Below, one piece after another: positions 10,450 to 22,938 of a stretch of 64,000 nucleotides of DNA. The translations under genes were made by a program, and so were the position numbers. Origin of the DNA: OMG group bacterium (GTDB lineage Bacteria; Pseudomonadota; Gammaproteobacteria; Pseudomonadales; Azotimanducaceae); contig JAAXGW010000026.1 of assembly GCA_012267385.1 (NCBI GenBank), positions 1-64,000 of the forward strand. Direction: 5' to 3'. How positions within the stretch are numbered: position 1 is the first letter of the stretch; every line of letters begins with the position of its first letter. The notes below the pieces were generated by a model, which was given only the letters and a program-made list of their open reading frames with translations, searched no databases and was not told where the DNA came from.

Positions 10450-10480
10450 AAGCGGAGTACCATTCACGGAGGAGGTTGCG

Positions 10481-10651
10481 ATGCTTATCCTCACGCGACG
10501 CATCAATGAGACATTAGTAATAGACGGTAAGATTGAAGTAACGGTGTTAGATACACGGGGGAATCAGGTACGAATAGGAATAGCCGCACCTCGTGACGTG
10601 ATCGTCCACAGAAAAGAAATCTTAGAAAAGAAACAAAAGCAGAAAGCCTGA
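10481..10651 (+). CDS. csrA: Carbon storage regulator CsrA
   Basis: A 56-codon gene beginning [14 protein letters not shown], the conserved CsrA/RsmA N-terminus, continuing [19 protein letters not shown] and VHRKEI. It is an RNA-binding dimer that controls translation and stability of many mRNAs. R44 of the family corresponds to the Arg in VHRKEI. A strong GGAGG ribosome-binding site, which also resembles a CsrA target, precedes the ATG. The location between lysC and tRNA-Arg/Ser matches other gammaproteobacteria. The basic tail (EKKQKQKA) is typical. Confidence 0.97.
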   Translation: MLILTRRINETLVIDGKIEVTVLDTRGNQVRIGIAAPRDVIVHRKEILEKKQKQKA

Positions 10652-10721
10652 ACTTTCGAATTTGGTTTTATGCTTGTCGTGTGGTAGCTTAGTCTCGCCT
10701 TATCTCTTACAAGTAATCCAT

Positions 10722-10798
10722 GCGCCTGTGGCCAAACTGGATAAGGCACCAGTCTACGAAACTGGCGACTACAGGTTCGAGTCCTGTCAGGCGCGCCA
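10722..10798 (+). tRNA. tRNA-Arg (anticodon ACG)
   Basis: Acceptor GCGCCTG pairs with CAGGCGC, followed by discriminator G and encoded CCA. The anticodon stem CCAGT/ACTGG encloses CTACGAA, giving anticodon ACG (read as ICG). The T-arm CAGGTTCGAGTCCTG is present. The CCA is genomically encoded, as is usual in gammaproteobacteria. Confidence 0.97.
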
Positions 10799-10817
10799 AA
10801 TTGGTCGCAACAACACT

Positions 10818-10907
10818 GGAGAGGTGGCCGAGTGGTTGAAGGCGCTCCCCTGCTAAGGGAGTATGGGCAGAAACCCATCGAGGGTTCGAATCCCTCCCTC
10901 TCCGCCA
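10818..10907 (+). tRNA. tRNA-Ser (anticodon GCT)
   Basis: Acceptor GGAGAGG pairs with CCTCTCC, followed by G and CCA. The anticodon stem CTCCC/GGGAG encloses CTGCTAA, giving GCT. The long variable arm (TATGGGCAGAAACCCAT) marks a serine tRNA. It lies 19 bp after tRNA-Arg, as in the csrA-serV-argV region of enterics but in the reverse order. Confidence 0.97.
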
Positions 10908-10968
10908 ATGTTCGCGCGGGTTTGATTGTTGAATGAACTCTGCTTGAACTTGAAGCTTAGCGAAATCC

Positions 10969-10998
10969 AAAAAAAAGAGGTGAAGCACTTGCTCCACC
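10969..10998 (-). terminator. Rho-independent terminator of the EF-hand gene at 11074-11652
   Basis: On the minus strand GGTGGAGC pairs with GCTTCACC (one G-T wobble) across an AAGT loop and is followed by TCTTTTTTTT. This is a textbook intrinsic terminator about 75 bp past the EF-hand stop codon. It also separates the leftward EF-hand unit from the rightward tRNA genes. Confidence 0.8.
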
Positions 10999-11005
10999 CC
11001 TTAGA

Positions 11006-11068
11006 GCTGAAGGAGAACCTTCAGCGAATCGACAATCGAATAAGGGCTAGTTAATCAAAACTAACTAG
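11006..11068. repeat. Two perfect hairpins preceding the terminator
   Basis: Perfect inverted repeats lie at 11006-11025 (GCTGAAGG, loop AGAA) and 11047-11068 (CTAGTTA, 8-nt loop, TAACTAG). With the terminator they give three consecutive stem-loops in the 3' untranslated region of the EF-hand mRNA. They may stabilise the transcript; no function is shown by sequence. Confidence 0.5.
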
Positions 11069-11073
11069 CGAAA

Positions 11074-11652
11074 TTACGGAGATCCGCCTCCTGGGCGTTG
11101 CCAATTTCCGCCTCCACCTTGACCGCCTTGACCACGTTGCCAATTGCCACCACCTTCTCGCATTCGATCTTGCATTCGTTCCATGTAAGCATCCATGTCA
11201 AAAGCTTCAGTCAGTTCCTCTGCGGTGATACTGTCGTCGTCATCGGCATCGACTTCTGCAAACTTAGCGTCATACAGTTCCTTGAGCAAGTCTTCCTCGC
11301 TCTTCTCGTCGCCTTCATCAGACTCTTCATCCGCAGTCTCTTCTTCTGTCGCCTCTGCTTCTTCGTCGCCAGACTCTTCTTCGTCTTCAGCTTCCTCTTC
11401 TGCAAACCAAGAACTATACCGTTCGTTTGTGGCCATTTCCACAAATTCTTCTTTTGATAATTCCCCATCGTCGTCTGTGTCCAAGGCTTCAATGGCACGA
11501 TCAATCATGCGTGTTTTCCAGGCTTCCGTGTCCCAGTTACCACCACCTTGACCACCTCCCCAACCTCCGCCGCCACCTTGGCCTTGAGAGAGTAAGGGGA
11601 GTGCTATGATTACAGAGAGTGCCGAAATGGCAACCAATAGTTTGCTCTTCAT
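11074..11652 (-). CDS. Exported acidic, glycine-rich EF-hand protein (192 aa)
   Basis: Signal peptide (MKSKLLVAISALSVIIALP, cleavage near LSQG). A Gly/Trp-rich stretch (about residues 25-40) is followed by an EF-hand LDTDDDGELSKEE, a long Glu/Asp-rich linker (about 90-120), a second EF-hand VDADDDDSITAEE and a Gly/Trp/Arg tail with repeated GGGNWQR-like units. The composition suggests a secreted calcium-binding, possibly surface-associated protein. The neighbour at 11779-12300 has the same orientation and design. No known family name can be given beyond EF-hand. Confidence 0.8.
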   Translation of the reverse strand: MKSKLLVAISALSVIIALPLLSQGQGGGGGWGGGQGGGNWDTEAWKTRMIDRAIEALDTDDDGELSKEEFVEMATNERYSSWFAEEEAEDEEESGDEEAEATEEETADEESDEGDEKSEEDLLKELYDAKFAEVDADDDDSITAEELTEAFDMDAYMERMQDRMREGGGNWQRGQGGQGGGGNWQRPGGGSP

Positions 11653-11778
11653 AATGTTGTTCCCAAAAAGTTAGTTGAAAAACTTGCTTTCAAACTATTT
11701 TACGAAGAGGTTTGCAAAATCCTTTAACAAAGAATTCCTATTGTTTTAAGTCTGTACGACGATTAAAAGATAGACGGA

Positions 11779-12300
11779 TTAACCTTCCTCCTCTTCGTCT
11801 TCGTCGTCGCTTTCTTCATCGTCAGATTCTTCTTCATCTTCGTCTTCAGAAATATCTTCGCCCATCATTAGTTTCATGGCTTTTTGCGCGATATCGAACT
11901 GAAATTCCACTGTTTCATCTAATGACAATAAGTCGTCATCGTCACCATCGACACCTTCAAACAGCTTTTTCATCCGTTCTTCTTTTTCTTCGTCCGTTTC
12001 ACCTTCCGGAGCACCCAGCTTCTTCATAGCAGGCATCATCTTTGCCGCCTCTGCCATTTCAGCTTCCGCTTCGGTCACCATCTTTGTGAATTCGTCAAGG
12101 GACAGACTACCATCCTCGTCGTCGTCATATTCCTTCATTGACGTTTCAGTTTCTGCCTTCATCATTTCTTTCATTTCTTCTTCGGATGGCATCTGGAAGC
12201 CTTGCATACCTCCCATACCTCCTTGTTGTGCTATCAGTGCTACGCCCCCGAGGGTTAGTAGTGAGACGAGTACGATAGCGATTGATTTTTGGGTCTTCAT
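11779..12300 (-). CDS. Exported acidic EF-hand protein (173 aa)
   Basis: Signal peptide (MKTQKSIAIVLVSLLTLGG, cleavage near IAQQ), then a short Gly/Met segment. Two EF-hand loops follow, YDDDEDGSLSLDE (about residues 58-70) and VDGDDDDLLSLDE (about 116-128), and a C-terminal run of almost only Asp, Glu and Ser. Translation of this tail is supported by the consistent frame and the upstream EF-hands. It is probably a low-affinity, high-capacity periplasmic or extracellular calcium binder, by inference. It is paired with the EF-hand gene downstream at 11074-11652. Confidence 0.78.
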   Translation of the reverse strand: MKTQKSIAIVLVSLLTLGGVALIAQQGGMGGMQGFQMPSEEEMKEMMKAETETSMKEYDDDEDGSLSLDEFTKMVTEAEAEMAEAAKMMPAMKKLGAPEGETDEEKEERMKKLFEGVDGDDDDLLSLDETVEFQFDIAQKAMKLMMGEDISEDEDEEESDDEESDDEDEEEEG

Positions 12301-12725
12301 TAGAACACTTTTCCTTGAGTTTAAGACTCTTGATTATAGTCAGTCAAAACTTACGGGGACTCATCTAAGAACCGTGATATCGTAGTAAGATCGGTATCTC
12401 GTCAGATTTCCCTTCTCGCGTAGTCGCTAAAAGTCACATCATTCACCAGACTAAACACAAAGTAGCAGTGTAAATTCAGTGTGTGTTCTTTTAACTTCCA
12501 CACACTACGACTTTAATTAGTTACTCGGCGAGAGTACCTATTTGGACATCAAACATCACTTTACCCGTCGAGTTCAAGCTCCAATACGCTCAAATCCTTA
12601 CTGGAACTTCGTCAGAATAACGTCCCGTGCTTGGCTCGAGTACCGAATGTATAGAGACTTGATCTCGTCAGTTTCACTCTAGAGCAAACCGTACAGGAGC
12701 GCTGAAGTGAAATTCGACGAATCTC
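12301..12725. other. Intergenic region without a recognised gene
   Basis: No convincing coding sequence. It contains an 8-bp inverted repeat, AGTGTGTG (12478-12485) with CACACACT (12499-12506), which may end transcription of the frmA gene arriving from the right. The S-formylglutathione hydrolase gene that often follows frmA is not here. Confidence 0.5.
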
Positions 12726-13856
<1,131 letters not shown>

Positions 13857-13913
13857 TTAGAAGTAGGGTGCATTGAAAATGTGTATGGTGTTCAATTTTT
13901 ACAGTATTACGCA

Positions 13914-15275
13914 CTAGTATCGGTACAGCTCATCTTTGAAGGGTCCGTCCTTGGCAACCTGGATGTACTCCGATTGTTCCGCGGTGAGTTGTGTAATCGT
14001 ACCACCAAAGCCTTCCACCATGAGCCGGGCGACTTCTTCATCGAGTTTTTTGGGTAATGCTTCGATGAGCACTGGATCTCGTTCATGTTTGGGTTTCGTA
14101 GCCCACGCCTGTTGAAACAAGTACATTTGAGCCAGCACCTGATTTGCAAACGATCCGTCCATCACGCGTGAAGGATGACCCATTGCATTCCCTAAATTGA
14201 CTAACCTTCCTTCTGATAAAAGAATTAGGTAGTCTGTACGATCTTCACTTCGGAACACCTGATGCACCTGATCTTTGACTCGTAACCAATTCCAATTTTT
14301 GCGCATGAATTCGGTATCAATTTCGTTGTCAAAGTGTCCGATATTGCACACGATGCAACCAGCTTTCAAACTGCGAAGCATGGCTTCGTCGCAAACCCTA
14401 ACGTTACCTGTGCAGGTTACCAAAACATCGGTCTCGCCAAGAAGTGTCAAATTGACGTCCTCGACTTGGCCCGTGTTCTCCCCGTTCGAGTATGGCGAAA
14501 CCACCTCGTACCCGTCCATACAAGCCTGCATACCACAAATGGGGTCGATTTCCGCGACGCGAACGATCATGCCTTCCTGCCGTAAGCTTGCTGCAGAGCC
14601 CTTACCGACATCGCCATAGCCGATACAGAGAGCTTTCTTCCCACTGAGCAGGACATCGGTACCACGTTTAATCGCATCACTCAGACTGTGCCGACAACCG
14701 TAGCGATTGTCATTTTTTGCTTTGGTTACCGAGGCGTTTACATCAATAGCGGGAATTTGTAATTTCTGCCTCTCGAGTAACTCGTACAGCCTTCTAATTC
14801 CGGTAGTAGTCTCCTCGCTGACTCCGTGAACATGCGATAGTAATTGAGGATATTTCTCGTGAATTGTCAGTGTTAGGTCACCGCCATCATCGAGTAGTAA
14901 ATTTGCGTCCCACGGTTTACCGTCAACTAGGATGGTCTGATCTATGCACCACTCATATTCCGCTTCCGTCTCTCCCTTCCACGCAAATACTGGAACTCCA
15001 TCGGACGCCATTGCCGCCGCCGCGTGGTCTTGAGTTGAGAAGACATTACAAGAAGACCATCGAACTTCCGCACCGAGAGCACGTAGTGTCCTGATTAGTA
15101 CTGCTGTCTGGACGGTCATGTGCAGGCAGCCGATTATTTTTGCACCCTTCAGAGGTTTCTTTTTTGCGTATCTGTGTCGTAGCGCGAGCAAAGCAGGCAT
15201 TTCCTGTTCGGCGAGATCAATCTCGCGATTACCAAAATCAGCTAGCGAAATGTCGGCGACACGATAGTCGTGCAT
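13914..15275 (-). CDS. ahcY: Adenosylhomocysteinase
   Basis: 453-aa SAH hydrolase: S-adenosylhomocysteine to adenosine plus homocysteine, NAD-dependent. The N-terminal signature [13 protein letters not shown], the substrate motif [23 protein letters not shown], the NAD-binding [10 protein letters not shown] and the C-terminal ...[11 protein letters not shown] ending are all present. The length fits the bacterial form with the extra insert. I looked for a SAH riboswitch in the 218-bp upstream region and did not recognise one. Confidence 0.97.
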   Translation of the reverse strand: MHDYRVADISLADFGNREIDLAEQEMPALLALRHRYAKKKPLKGAKIIGCLHMTVQTAVLIRTLRALGAEVRWSSCNVFSTQDHAAAAMASDGVPVFAWKGETEAEYEWCIDQTILVDGKPWDANLLLDDGGDLTLTIHEKYPQLLSHVHGVSEETTTGIRRLYELLERQKLQIPAIDVNASVTKAKNDNRYGCRHSLSDAIKRGTDVLLSGKKALCIGYGDVGKGSAASLRQEGMIVRVAEIDPICGMQACMDGYEVVSPYSNGENTGQVEDVNLTLLGETDVLVTCTGNVRVCDEAMLRSLKAGCIVCNIGHFDNEIDTEFMRKNWNWLRVKDQVHQVFRSEDRTDYLILLSEGRLVNLGNAMGHPSRVMDGSFANQVLAQMYLFQQAWATKPKHERDPVLIEALPKKLDEEVARLMVEGFGGTITQLTAEQSEYIQVAKDGPFKDELYRY

Positions 15276-15442
15276 GCTGTTCCTTTAGAAAAATCGAAAA
15301 GTAAAAGTCGTCTAAGCTCTACCAGTGAAGGGTACTTTGAAAGCCGAGTCAGTCAACCGGATTTTAAGGAACACCAAGACCCTGAGCATCTACAATATGT
15401 ACCGTTTTCTAACTAACCTTTCATTCTCAGCGAGGTACGACC

Positions 15443-15823
15443 ATACGCATCTTTTTCACTAGTTCCTTAATCGTTGTAATAGTCCTGCTTCTATTGTCTG
15501 CATGTAGTCGAGCACCAGCTTCAAACGATGGGGTTGTCGTTGTGGACGAAGCTCGTACTGGGGAAGCGATCTACAAAAAATACTGCGCTAATTGCCACCA
15601 AGGTACTATCCCTGGATCTCCAGTCTTGGGTAAGCAAGAAGACTGGGCGGACCGAGTGGAAAAAGGCAGAGCTGAACTCATTGAGAACGTTCGTGTGGGC
15701 ATACCGCCCAAAATGCCGAAAATGGGAAGTTGCAGAAATTGCACGGATGAAGAATTAGCAAATGCAGTGGACTACATGCTTGCAGCGCTAGAGGAGGAGG
15801 AAACGGAAGAGGAAACGGAATAG
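15443..15823 (+). CDS. Cytochrome c5-like lipoprotein (probable ATA start)
   Basis: Small c-type cytochrome with one haem site YCANCH and a C-terminal MGSCRNCTDEELANAVDYML. The second Cys pair and the preceding Met are typical of cytochrome c5. A TTG start at 15494 would leave only MSACSRAP. However, the frame is open upstream, and an ATA at 15443, 6 nt after GAGGT, yields a complete lipoprotein signal RIFFTSSLIVVIVLLLLSAC with lipobox LSAC. I therefore place the start at ATA. It is probably a membrane-anchored periplasmic electron carrier. The C-terminus is acidic (EEEETEEETE). Confidence 0.82.
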   Translation: MRIFFTSSLIVVIVLLLLSACSRAPASNDGVVVVDEARTGEAIYKKYCANCHQGTIPGSPVLGKQEDWADRVEKGRAELIENVRVGIPPKMPKMGSCRNCTDEELANAVDYMLAALEEEETEEETE

Positions 15824-15901
15824 TTTTTGCATGGTCTAAACTATTCGGTACATGATGTGAAACATACCGATATTGAATTAAATTTATTAGCAAAGACTCA
15901 A

Positions 15902-16342
15902 ATGGATAAGAACTCAGATTTCAAACCGGGAGACATCCTGTCTCGGCGCAAAGGTCTCGTTATGCACAAGGGAATATTGTTGGATGATGGATCGGTTTAC
16001 CATAACACCCCGCGGCGCGGTGAGCACGTATCTTCATTTTCGGCTTTCAGCAAGAACCGCAACGTTTATGCTGAGCCAAGTGACGAGTTCACTCGCGAGG
16101 AAGCTCTTTGGGGCACGAAGTTGTATCCAAGACGCCGGTACAACCCACTAACCAACAACTGTGAACACACAGTGTCGCGCGCCTCGAATGGCAGCCAACG
16201 CAGCCCACAACTTACTTCGATATTTCTCAGCAGCGGGATAGCAGTGGCGACCTTGGTGCTCACCCGTTCTATTACTCTAGCTGGTGCTGGTTACGCTCTC
16301 ACGCGCAAATTCACCAAGCAGAATCAATATAAAACTTTTTAA
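15902..16342 (+). CDS. LRAT/NlpC-P60-like protein with C-terminal membrane anchor
   Basis: About 146 aa. It has the permuted papain-like LRAT pattern: GDILSRRKGLVMHKGILL (candidate catalytic His in HKG), a second His/Asn region, and the TNNCEHTVSRA motif matching the NCEH nucleophile motif of LRAT/HRASLS proteins. A hydrophobic segment (SIFLSSGIAVATLVL...) near the C-terminus looks like a membrane anchor. The ATG at 15902 directly precedes the domain; a TTG at 15827 would add 25 unconserved residues. Likely an acyltransferase or thioesterase acting on lipid or peptide; the substrate is unknown. It converges on the pseudouridine synthase with a 4-bp overlap. Confidence 0.7.
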   Translation: MDKNSDFKPGDILSRRKGLVMHKGILLDDGSVYHNTPRRGEHVSSFSAFSKNRNVYAEPSDEFTREEALWGTKLYPRRRYNPLTNNCEHTVSRASNGSQRSPQLTSIFLSSGIAVATLVLTRSITLAGAGYALTRKFTKQNQYKTF

Positions 16343-17010
16343 TCCTGTAGCGCTTCTGTAAACCCCGCAGGTAGAGCACTGGTAAAGTTGTACCCTGCAG
16401 TCAGGATTAATCTGTGACTGTGCAGCATCAATCTAGAGTTCGACTGCGAAGTAGATTTAGGCGCGCCGTAAAGCGAGTCGCCCACGATCGGATGACCGAT
16501 CCAAGCAAGATGTACTCGTAATTGATGGGTACGGCCGGTTTGCGGTTTTAACAACAATAAACTCCGTCGCGGACTGTGCTGTAAAGCGCGCACGCGGGTA
16601 ATGCTTTCTAGTCCCTCTTGAGAGTCTATCGTCCAACCATGCGTTGATGATTCGATATTCGATCGCAGTCCTGCAACTCGAAAACGACTCTTTCGACCTC
16701 GACGCAATGGTAGATTGATTGTGTAGGTTTTTCCTTGAGGAAATCTTCCATCAACCACCGCTACGTAGAACTTGACGACCTGCCTGTTTTCAAATAGTTT
16801 AGAAGCACTCTTCCTAAAGTTGTGAGTTTTCGCGAGTAGGAGGACGCCACTAGTACCTTTGTCAAGTCGATGAACTAGCTTCGCATCGGGATAGTGTTCT
16901 TGCAGCTGTGCGAACAAATTTTCTTGACCGCTTCGATCTCGAAGGACGCTTATACCACTCGGCTTATCTACTACCAGACACTCTGAATCGGCGAAGAGGA
17001 TGTCAAACAT
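16339..17010 (-). CDS. RluA-family pseudouridine synthase
   Basis: About 223 aa from the ATG at 17010 (MFDILFADSECLVVDKPSG); a longer frame reaches 17049. The catalytic motif HRLDKGTSGVLLLAK contains the Asp nucleophile, and the KPQTGRTHQLRVHL segment is characteristic. It lacks an N-terminal S4 domain, so it resembles RluA/TruC-type enzymes more than RluC/RluD. The RNA target (rRNA or tRNA) cannot be decided from sequence alone. Confidence 0.9.
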   Translation of the reverse strand: MFDILFADSECLVVDKPSGISVLRDRSGQENLFAQLQEHYPDAKLVHRLDKGTSGVLLLAKTHNFRKSASKLFENRQVVKFYVAVVDGRFPQGKTYTINLPLRRGRKSRFRVAGLRSNIESSTHGWTIDSQEGLESITRVRALQHSPRRSLLLLKPQTGRTHQLRVHLAWIGHPIVGDSLYGAPKSTSQSNSRLMLHSHRLILTAGYNFTSALPAGFTEALQD

Positions 17011-17249
17011 GGTGCCTAATCTCAAACGAGTTTGTGCATTCTTCCGCAATTGAAAGGCGAATTTGGCTAAGGTGGAGGAATGCCGTTGGGCAACAAGCGA
17101 TACTCGGTAGCAAAAGAAATCTCATAGTCGTTGAGCAGTTCGTCAGCGTCAACGGTGCACTACATCAACAAACGTTAGTGCGACGCGGTGGGCCTAGTTG
17201 ATTGAGGGCGTTCCACAGAATGCTGGGATCGCCCTTGATACTTTTCTAT

Positions 17250-20125
<2,876 letters not shown>

Positions 20126-21547
20126 ATGAGTTTCGTTCCAGTCAGCTATATGCGGGAATTTCGTCAACTAGGGACACTCACCGCACCGCTTGTCGTGACC
20201 CAAGTATCGCAAATGGGGATGACTGTGGTCGATGTAGTGGTTACTGGACGATACGGCTATGTGGATCAAGCAGGTGTAGGTCTCGCAACCAGTCTGTTTT
20301 GGCCGATCATGTTGTTGTTGACTGGTACTCTGATGGCAGTTACGCCGACCGTCGCGCAATTAAACGGCGCGCGCAGAGTCGCGGAAACGGGTTTCGTGGT
20401 CCGGCAAGCTTTGTGGCTAGCGCTGTTTCTCGCTATAGTGATCATCATAGTGCTGCACAACGTGGAACCACTCTACCGATTCATCGGGGTCGATGAAAAA
20501 GCGATACCCATCTCGGTCAACTACCTTCGAGCGGTGAGTTTTGGGATACCCGCTCTTCTAGGTTATTTTGTCTTAAAAAATCTCTGCGAAGGCATGGGTA
20601 TGACTGTGCCCAGCATGGTCATCTTGATCTCGGCGTTAACAATAAAAATCCCACTTACCTATGCGTTGGTGTTCGGCATCGGAGAATTTTCGGGATATGG
20701 CGGTGTTGGTTGTGGTGTCGCAACTGCCTGCATTATGTGGTTTCAACTGTTTTGTATCGTCATTGCGGTTTCTATAACGCGCATTAGACACTCTGGTGTA
20801 TTTACTCGCTTTGATTCTCCAAGATTTGGTGTCATCGGCAAATTGACGAAGTTAGGTTTTCCGATTGGGTTAACGATATTTGTTGAAGTGTCGTTCTTTT
20901 CCTTTGCTGGGCTCATGATTGGTAAATTAGGTGCACAAGCGACCGCTTCACATCAGATTGCGATGAGTATTGGAGGTCTGGGATTCATGATCCCTCTGGC
21001 ACTTGGTATGGCGTCAACGATTCGGGTTGGAACGAATGTAGGTGCAGGCCGTTTTCACGTTGTTCGAAGAACAGTCAGCGTAGCTTCTGTTGTAGGATTA
21101 GGGATCGCACTGGTGGTAGCTGTGATATTGCTTACTCTTCGCCACCAAATCGTCAGTTTGTACAGCGAGGATTCCGAGGTGATCGCGTTAGCGGCTCAGC
21201 TGTTACTCTTGTGTGCACTCTTTCAAGTCTTTGACGCTAGTCAAGTGGTCTCCGTCGGGGCACTGCGCGGCTTTAAAGACACTACTGTCCCCATGATATT
21301 GGCGACGATTTCTTATTGGGCTCTGGGTATGCCAGTTGGTTACGTACTAGCTTTTGGCTTTGGAAACTTAAATGGGATCGGCGCGATTGGCTTTTGGTAC
21401 GGGTTGGTGTTCGGTCTGTTTATCGCAGCAATCCTGCAGTTTGTTCGACTACGTTGGGTTACCAAGAATGCGGCAAAATATGCGCCAACCGATACCCCAT
21501 CTAGAATTCAGAAGGGTACTTTAGAAATTGTCAAATCCCTTTCCTAG
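20126..21547 (+). CDS. MATE-family multidrug efflux transporter (NorM type)
   Basis: 473-aa polytopic membrane protein with about 12 hydrophobic segments in two halves. The N-terminal LGTLTAPLVVTQVSQMGMTVVDVVVTGRYG and the mid-protein LGFPIGLTIFVEVSFFSFAGLMIGKLG are MATE/NorM signatures. The family exports cationic drugs by sodium or proton antiport. The start is ATG at 20126. The following DUF1249-cpdA-parE cluster is in the same direction but has its own upstream region. Confidence 0.93.
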   Translation: MSFVPVSYMREFRQLGTLTAPLVVTQVSQMGMTVVDVVVTGRYGYVDQAGVGLATSLFWPIMLLLTGTLMAVTPTVAQLNGARRVAETGFVVRQALWLALFLAIVIIIVLHNVEPLYRFIGVDEKAIPISVNYLRAVSFGIPALLGYFVLKNLCEGMGMTVPSMVILISALTIKIPLTYALVFGIGEFSGYGGVGCGVATACIMWFQLFCIVIAVSITRIRHSGVFTRFDSPRFGVIGKLTKLGFPIGLTIFVEVSFFSFAGLMIGKLGAQATASHQIAMSIGGLGFMIPLALGMASTIRVGTNVGAGRFHVVRRTVSVASVVGLGIALVVAVILLTLRHQIVSLYSEDSEVIALAAQLLLLCALFQVFDASQVVSVGALRGFKDTTVPMILATISYWALGMPVGYVLAFGFGNLNGIGAIGFWYGLVFGLFIAAILQFVRLRWVTKNAAKYAPTDTPSRIQKGTLEIVKSLS

Positions 21548-21584
21548 CGGGCGCAATCTACAAGTTTGAAGAACTTTATGATAC

Positions 21585-21600
21585 TATATACATGTATATA
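21585..21600. promoter_or_regulatory. Perfect 16-bp palindrome upstream of the DUF1249 gene
   Basis: TATATACATGTATATA ends 17 bp before the ATG at 21618 and overlaps a TATAAT (21597-21602). It may be an operator or simply an AT-rich promoter element. It lacks the CTG/CAG ends of a LexA box. Confidence 0.4.
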
Positions 21601-21617
21601 ATAACACGTTAACAACG

Positions 21618-22124
21618 ATGTCATTTTTTAGTTCAATTTCTACTCTCACAACCGATTGCAGTAATATTTACTACATGCGCCCTCTCGGTCAAAGATATCA
21701 GTTTGATTTGCTGGAGTATCTCAACCAGTGTGATTTGAACTATGTCTACTTGTTTCAACTACTGTGTCGAGACACATCAGCGTTTAGGTCGACTGTCGTG
21801 TCTCTTGGTGCCGTGAACGAAGAAACGACTTTCGAAGTGATCGACAATACTCGCTACACTTCAACAGTCAAGATTACCCGCAAAATGCCAAGTCAAGTCG
21901 GTGACCTTAAATTTACCGTACGCGTGTTTCACGACTTGCAATGTACTGATTTATTAAGCTTTCAGGGAGAGCGAGAATACGATGCGCGGTACTCTTACCC
22001 CAATTCGCGCATGCGGTCTCCAGATGAGAAAACCCAAAACACTAGATTCTTGGGTGAAATATTAAAACTGTGTGTATCTAAGGGTCGCAAGCTCGCAGAG
22101 CGATCCTCGACCCTAACCTGCTAA
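21618..22124 (+). CDS. DUF1249 family protein (YqiB-like)
   Basis: 168 aa with the family pattern ...MRPLGQRYQFDLLEYLNQCDLNYVYLFQL and DLxFTVRVFHDLQCTDLLSFQ. The family function is unknown. In Escherichia coli yqiB lies directly before cpdA and parE, the same order as here, which supports the assignment. The gene ends 9 bp before cpdA. Confidence 0.88.
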   Translation: MSFFSSISTLTTDCSNIYYMRPLGQRYQFDLLEYLNQCDLNYVYLFQLLCRDTSAFRSTVVSLGAVNEETTFEVIDNTRYTSTVKITRKMPSQVGDLKFTVRVFHDLQCTDLLSFQGEREYDARYSYPNSRMRSPDEKTQNTRFLGEILKLCVSKGRKLAERSSTLTC

Positions 22125-22133
22125 CACGGTAAT

Positions 22134-22937
22134 TTGGAAGGGACGCCAACTAACAACAAGGAAGTATTTACAACCGTGATTGAAACTGAGTGTACTGTCC
22201 TTCACATCACGGACTGTCATTTATTTGAAGACACTACCGTCGTAAAAAACGACGTAAATCCGTTCGCATCTTTAGATGCAGTCCTGAGGGCTGCCTGTGC
22301 AGCTGACGCACCAGACATAGTTGTTGCCTCAGGTGACATCGCCCACGACCCTGTACCCGGGACGTACACACTGTTTTGTGACTTGGTTCGGTCCTTCCAC
22401 GAGGGGCCGTTCATGGTCATTCCAGGTAATCACGACATCTGGGACTCAATGCAACCTGTTTTTGAGCTAAAACCCATTGAGTTCAGGAATTGGACCATCG
22501 TACCGCTCGATACGCATGTTGAGGGTCGCGTGTCGGGAGAGGTTTCGTACGAAAATATTCTGTGGTTGCAAGCAAGTTTAGAACGTACTAACAAAAACGT
22601 TGTCGTAGTTGGCCATCACCCCCTTGTTGATATCGGCGTAGCATGGCTCGACGCACATCAAGTGGAGAACGCTTCTGACGTCCTCTCGATACTACAAATG
22701 CATCAAAACGTTCAAGCATATATTTGCGGGCACGTACATTTAGAGTCTTTTAAACAACATGGTCAGCTCAAGCTCTGGACGACCCCCTCAACCTGTTGGC
22801 AATTTGCTAGCGATATCGACACTTTTGCACTCTCTCCCCTAACTCCTGGTTGGCGGTGGCTAGAGATGCATCCTGATGGTACTATAGACACTCGCATCGA
22901 ACGACTGTCTCTGAGCCAAGTTGCGGGAATTTCATGA
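22134..22937 (+). CDS. cpdA: 3',5'-cyclic AMP phosphodiesterase CpdA
   Basis: 267-aa calcineurin-like metallophosphoesterase. The metal ligands are in order: TDCHLF (D-x-H), SGDIAHD, GNHDIW, GHHPLV and GHVHLES. It hydrolyses cAMP in the cytoplasm. The TTG start at 22134 is the longest option; GTG at 22176 is possible. The order yqiB-cpdA-parE is conserved with enterics (yqiA between them is missing here). Confidence 0.93.
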   Translation: MEGTPTNNKEVFTTVIETECTVLHITDCHLFEDTTVVKNDVNPFASLDAVLRAACAADAPDIVVASGDIAHDPVPGTYTLFCDLVRSFHEGPFMVIPGNHDIWDSMQPVFELKPIEFRNWTIVPLDTHVEGRVSGEVSYENILWLQASLERTNKNVVVVGHHPLVDIGVAWLDAHQVENASDVLSILQMHQNVQAYICGHVHLESFKQHGQLKLWTTPSTCWQFASDIDTFALSPLTPGWRWLEMHPDGTIDTRIERLSLSQVAGIS

Positions 22938-22938
22938 C

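Noticed and set aside
10662-10908. Short open frames over the tRNA-Arg/tRNA-Ser region on both strands
   Set aside because: They are accidental translations of two complete tRNA genes.
11195-11551. Ser-rich open frame opposite the acidic EF-hand gene
   Set aside because: It is the antisense image of the Glu/Asp-rich tract; the minus-strand frame has a signal peptide and EF-hand loops.
15276-15442. SAH riboswitch upstream of ahcY
   Set aside because: I could not find the conserved SAH-riboswitch core in the upstream region on the minus strand.
21585-21600. The palindrome as a LexA box
   Set aside because: It lacks the CTG and CAG ends required by the consensus that fits the recA upstream site.
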